DNA of 64,000 nucleotides from Cristatella mucedo (Eukaryota; Bryozoa; Phylactolaemata; Cristatellidae). The position numbers were made by a program, and so were the translations under genes. Shown here in pieces: positions 63,801-64,000 of this stretch (positions are counted from its first letter, which is position 1; every line of letters starts with the position of its first letter). The stretch lies in NCBI GenBank assembly GCA_009760855.2, contig WPIO01000116.1, positions 840,001 to 904,000 of the forward strand, read 5' to 3'. The notes under the pieces were generated by a model. It ran no database searches and was not told the DNA's origin. It was given only the letters and a program-made list of their open reading frames with translations.

Positions 63801-64000
63801 GTTGTGTCTTTCACGACAGACAAGGCTAGCTGATGAACTTTGCTGCAATACCAAGGGTTTTATTGAGTAGTGGGATAGATCTTCAAGCAGTGAGCTACAG
63901 AAATCGTGCTATCGTTACCTTCTCGATGGCATCCAGTGACGCCTTGTTGATGCCAAAGGCAAAGTGCTGCTCCCTAGCTCGGGCCCACGGCGTGCGCTCA
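46442..64000 (-). CDS. Carnitine O-palmitoyltransferase 1, 3' half (11 exons)
   Basis: CPT1 transfers long-chain acyl groups from CoA to carnitine at the mitochondrial outer membrane, the committed step of fatty-acid import for beta-oxidation. Exons, 5' to 3': 63919-64000, 60091-60138, 59680-59787, 56722-56747, 56558-56623, 56030-56114, 55470-55634, 55233-55367, 47323-47511, 46660-46830, 46442-46507. All introns are GT-AG; the joined frame gives 379 residues and a TGA. Landmarks: [35 protein letters not shown] with the catalytic His, [54 protein letters not shown] (carnitine-binding STS) and [16 protein letters not shown]. Animal CPT1 is about 770 residues, so the membrane-spanning, malonyl-CoA-sensing N-terminus lies past base 64000. 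CPT2 and CRAT/CROT fit less well. No break was found. Confidence 0.95.
46660..46830 (-). CDS. CPT1 exon ([16 protein letters not shown])
   Basis: Fifty-seven residues, [20 protein letters not shown] through [12 protein letters not shown]. Acceptor CTCCCAG, donor ACT/GTAAGT. Confidence 0.95.
47020..47115 (+). mobile_element. Degenerate LINE A/SINE-2-type tail
   Basis: CTAAAGTGCTTGAATGGAGA, then CCTCTTAGAGTGCTATACAA and an AT-rich end. It is in a CPT1 intron, plus orientation. No head is recognisable. Confidence 0.4.
47323..47511 (-). CDS. CPT1 exon (GIDRHLFCL...EPWRLSTSQ)
   Basis: Sixty-three residues, [20 protein letters not shown] through [13 protein letters not shown]. It includes the STS motif that contacts carnitine. 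Acceptor TTTACAG, donor CAG/GTGAGT. Confidence 0.96.
47713..47749. repeat. (GA)n microsatellite in CPT1 intron
   Basis: About 35 bases of GA repeat. Confidence 0.95.
47885..48135 (-). mobile_element. LINE A 3' end, degenerate, minus strand
   Basis: AATAATGCATAGCACCCTTA, ATCTCTTTCTAGGCATTTTA, then 3' UTR text with ACCCACCAAAAACTG and TTTTAAGCTTCGTTTTAAGT, matching 36690-36990. In the large CPT1 intron (47512-55232). Confidence 0.65.
48589..48742 (+). mobile_element. SINE-1, plus strand, diverged
   Basis: The head hairpin is altered (CTTGGTCATCAAGACCAAG still pairs). B box GGGTTCGAATC, then CAGTGGGCGATCC, GTGATAGCTGTTAAGG and CAAATGAGGCTACTAAATGA. Confidence 0.82.
48786..48856. repeat. (CT)n microsatellite in CPT1 intron
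   Basis: CT repeats with a short C-run in the middle. CT-rich sequence continues more loosely to about 49030. Confidence 0.95.
49440..49885 (+). mobile_element. LINE B 3' fragment
   Basis: Plus-strand frames read [20 protein letters not shown], then [20 protein letters not shown] and [18 protein letters not shown]. It ends with GCGTAACACCCACATAGTCT and a GTTACAGACGGAGATA block, as in 6116-6915. Confidence 0.85.
50470..51190 (-). mobile_element. LINE A 3' part, minus strand
   Basis: (AAT)n at 50468-50493, stem-loop, 3' UTR and ORF2 C-terminus ([20 protein letters not shown]). It joins head-to-head with the plus-strand LINE A at 51190-51620. Confidence 0.88.
51190..51620 (+). mobile_element. 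LINE A 3' part, plus strand
   Basis: Sense copy with the AAATCCTTTGGAGACC block, 3' UTR, stem-loop AAAGTTCCTAGAAAGAGA / TTCTCTGAGGGCGCT and a short ATTATT tail. Confidence 0.88.
51621..52370. other. No recognised feature (CPT1 intron)
   Basis: Anonymous intronic sequence inside 47512-55232. No exon-like segment with splice sites and CPT1 similarity was seen. Confidence 0.4.
52375..52740 (-). mobile_element. LINE A 3' end, degenerate, minus strand
   Basis: GCATAGCACCCTCAGAGAAC, AAGGACTAATCACAAAGACT, TTTGGGAGCACAGGAACTTA and AGGTTCGTACGAGATATAGC align with the order of blocks in 36690-37110. Confidence 0.7.
52741..53595. other. No recognised feature (CPT1 intron)
   Basis: Short open frames on both strands without similarity that I recognise. 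Confidence 0.4.
53600..54645 (-). mobile_element. LINE A 3' part, minus strand
   Basis: Second-longest LINE A copy. ORF2 C-terminal frame from 54649 to 53930 ([50 protein letters not shown]-like) with one frameshift, then 3' UTR and stem-loop near 53620-53660. 5'-truncated. Confidence 0.9.
54646..55230. other. No recognised feature (CPT1 intron)
   Basis: Intron sequence between a LINE A copy and the exon at 55233-55367. Nothing recognised. Confidence 0.4.
55233..55367 (-). CDS. CPT1 exon ([20 protein letters not shown])
   Basis: Forty-five residues, [20 protein letters not shown] through LAMEDKGAT. It carries the highly conserved [15 protein letters not shown] block. Donor ACG/GTGAGA. Confidence 0.95.
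55470..55634 (-). CDS. CPT1 exon ([16 protein letters not shown])
   Basis: Fifty-five residues, [20 protein letters not shown] through [12 protein letters not shown]. Acceptor TGCTGCAG, donor CGC/GTAAGT. Confidence 0.95.
56030..56114 (-). CDS. CPT1 exon (YTDDGHCAG...[10 protein letters not shown])
   Basis: It completes Lys and encodes 28 residues corresponding to the GYAEDGHCKG...TRLQWDIPGE region. The insert between GHCAG and LRLQW is shorter than in mammals. Acceptor GATGCAG, donor GAG/GTATGT. Confidence 0.9.
56558..56623 (-). CDS. CPT1 exon (W)[13 protein letters not shown]
   Basis: It completes Trp and encodes [20 protein letters not shown] then L plus two bases of Lys. Acceptor CTGTAG, donor AA/GTGAGT. 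It lies 98 bases from the micro-exon. Confidence 0.9.
56722..56747 (-). CDS. CPT1 micro-exon with the catalytic histidine
   Basis: Only 26 bases: TGFNAEHS plus two bases of the Trp codon. Acceptor TTTCCAG, donor TG/GTAAGT. The His of EHSW corresponds to catalytic His473 of mammalian CPT1A. Confidence 0.9.
57735..58900 (-). mobile_element. LINE, minus strand, internally deleted
   Basis: 57735-58390 is the LINE A 3' part with stem-loop, 3' UTR and [20 protein letters not shown]. Above 58390 it fuses to RT palm and fingers sequence ([20 protein letters not shown] near 58560, [15 protein letters not shown] near 58680). The segment carrying YADD is missing. This is either an internal deletion or two LINEs joined. 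It lies in the CPT1 intron 56748-59679. Confidence 0.8.
58979..59154 (-). mobile_element. SINE-1, minus strand
   Basis: CTAGCTGATTCAACAGCCTC, CTTTACGGCTATCACCC, GGATTGCCCACC, hairpin ACGACCTTGGGACCGAGGTCGT and TAGTGTGCCATCACAGCTCA. Well preserved. Confidence 0.9.
59680..59787 (-). CDS. CPT1 exon ([15 protein letters not shown])
   Basis: It encodes 36 residues, [16 protein letters not shown] through VVFKNGR. Acceptor TTTCTAG, donor CGA/GTAAGT. Confidence 0.94.
60091..60138 (-). CDS. CPT1 exon ([16 protein letters not shown])
   Basis: Forty-eight bases between TATTGTAG and GTATGT. It corresponds to the AAFFVTLD region of animal CPT1 and joins in phase 0 on both sides. Confidence 0.85.
60325..60460 (+). 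mobile_element. SINE-2, plus strand
   Basis: A box TAGTTAAGGTG, TCTGGCTGAGGTCGTGGGCT, B-box-like GGGCTCGTGCCC, then the LINE A-like tail GAAGCACCTGAATAGAGAGA / CTCTCTTGGGGCTATG and an AT-rich end. Sister of 24410-24545. In CPT1 intron 60139-63918. Confidence 0.82.
60650..61405 (-). mobile_element. LINE A ORF2 fragment, minus strand
   Basis: It retains the RT active site as YVDD ([14 protein letters not shown]) and the following thumb region with frameshifts. There is no 3' UTR or tail here, so the 3' end is cut off near 60650. A plus-strand LINE B fragment abuts at 61405. Confidence 0.85.
61405..61860 (+). mobile_element. LINE B 3' fragment
   Basis: [17 protein letters not shown]-type reading, then CAACGACAGCTACTCTCCTG and ACCCACATACCCTTTGTGGC plus a GGAGTAACAGATAAAGATTA end. 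Parallel to 49440-49885. Confidence 0.78.
61865..62115 (-). mobile_element. LINE A 3' end, minus strand
   Basis: TGTAGCACCCTCTGAGAACT, CTAGGCACTTTACACTTACT, GGTTAGGGGTGACATGCACA and AAAGGACGAATCACAGGGAC. UTR only. Confidence 0.85.
62116..63120. other. No recognised feature (CPT1 intron)
   Basis: Open frames 62207-62656 (minus) and 62526-62810 (plus) do not resemble known proteins to me and overlap each other. Confidence 0.4.
63122..63291 (+). mobile_element. SINE-1, plus strand
   Basis: GAGCCGTGATGGCAAAC, B box GAGTTCGAGTCC, GCGGTGGGCGATCC, GTAAAGGCTCTTCTGTC and AAGAGGCTGTTAAATCAGCT with an AT-rich tail. The head hairpin is imperfect. Confidence 0.88.
63390..63880 (-). mobile_element. LINE A, very degenerate, minus strand
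   Basis: AGTGCTCAAAGGGAACTAAA, GGACCTAACAGCAAGTAAC and TTTCACGACAGACAAGGCTA follow the block order of LINE A 3' regions. It ends about 40 bases before the CPT1 exon at 63919. Confidence 0.6.
63919..64000 (-). CDS. CPT1 exon (partial at window edge)
   Basis: It encodes [20 protein letters not shown] then SLDAIEK. Donor AAG/GTAACG. The first base at 64000 completes a codon begun outside the window. Confidence 0.9.

Overview
This is a stretch of animal nuclear DNA. It has spliced genes with GT-AG introns, a class A GPCR, a calponin/transgelin-type muscle protein gene, a carnitine palmitoyltransferase 1 gene, and many CR1/L2-like LINE fragments and tRNA-headed SINEs. Nothing in it is bacterial or viral. 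The clade cannot be fixed from the sequence; an invertebrate with repeat-filled introns is most likely. Gene density is low, with three supportable genes and one pseudogene in 64 kb.

Left part (1-28.5 kb). A repeat unit here called D1 occurs three times in the same orientation: about 1-6115, 15275-21405, and a partial copy at 22480-25255. Each copy opens with a divergent tandem array whose units are about 165-175 bp long and share an ATTGC(A/C)GTCGATTGC core. Between the first two D1 copies lies a second duplication of about 2.1-2.7 kb (8600-10710 and 11380-14050). Its right copy carries an intact intronless GPCR gene on the minus strand (11739-12788). Its left copy carries a decayed version with an internal deletion (8990-9753).

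Middle part (28.5-35.4 kb). The base composition turns strongly GC- and CpG-rich. This block holds a four-exon plus-strand gene (29415-34825) for a 156-residue calponin-homology protein of the transgelin/myophilin/Mp20 group. It ends where the calponin repeat normally begins, and an AATAAA lies at 35326. A second CpG-rich block (about 40.4-42.05 kb) has no gene I can recognise.

Right part (36-64 kb). The longest LINE copy ('LINE A', minus strand, 36680-39560) has endonuclease and reverse transcriptase regions interrupted by one in-frame TGA. From 46442 to the right edge runs the 3' half of a CPT1 gene on the minus strand. Eleven exons encode 379 residues, including the catalytic EHSWADAP motif and the carnitine-binding STS motif; the 5' half lies beyond base 64000. 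Its introns are packed with LINE and SINE copies.

Repeat families, named here for convenience. LINE A is CR1/L2-like and ends in a conserved stem-loop followed by (ATT)n. LINE B is a second, more decayed CR1-like family. SINE-1 is a tRNA-headed element of about 170-185 bp with eight copies. SINE-2 and SINE-3 are tRNA-headed and end in a LINE A-type 3' tail, which suggests mobilisation by LINE A. The genes are unrelated in function: mitochondrial fatty-acid import (CPT1), actin-associated cytoskeleton (transgelin-like) and cell-surface signalling (GPCR).
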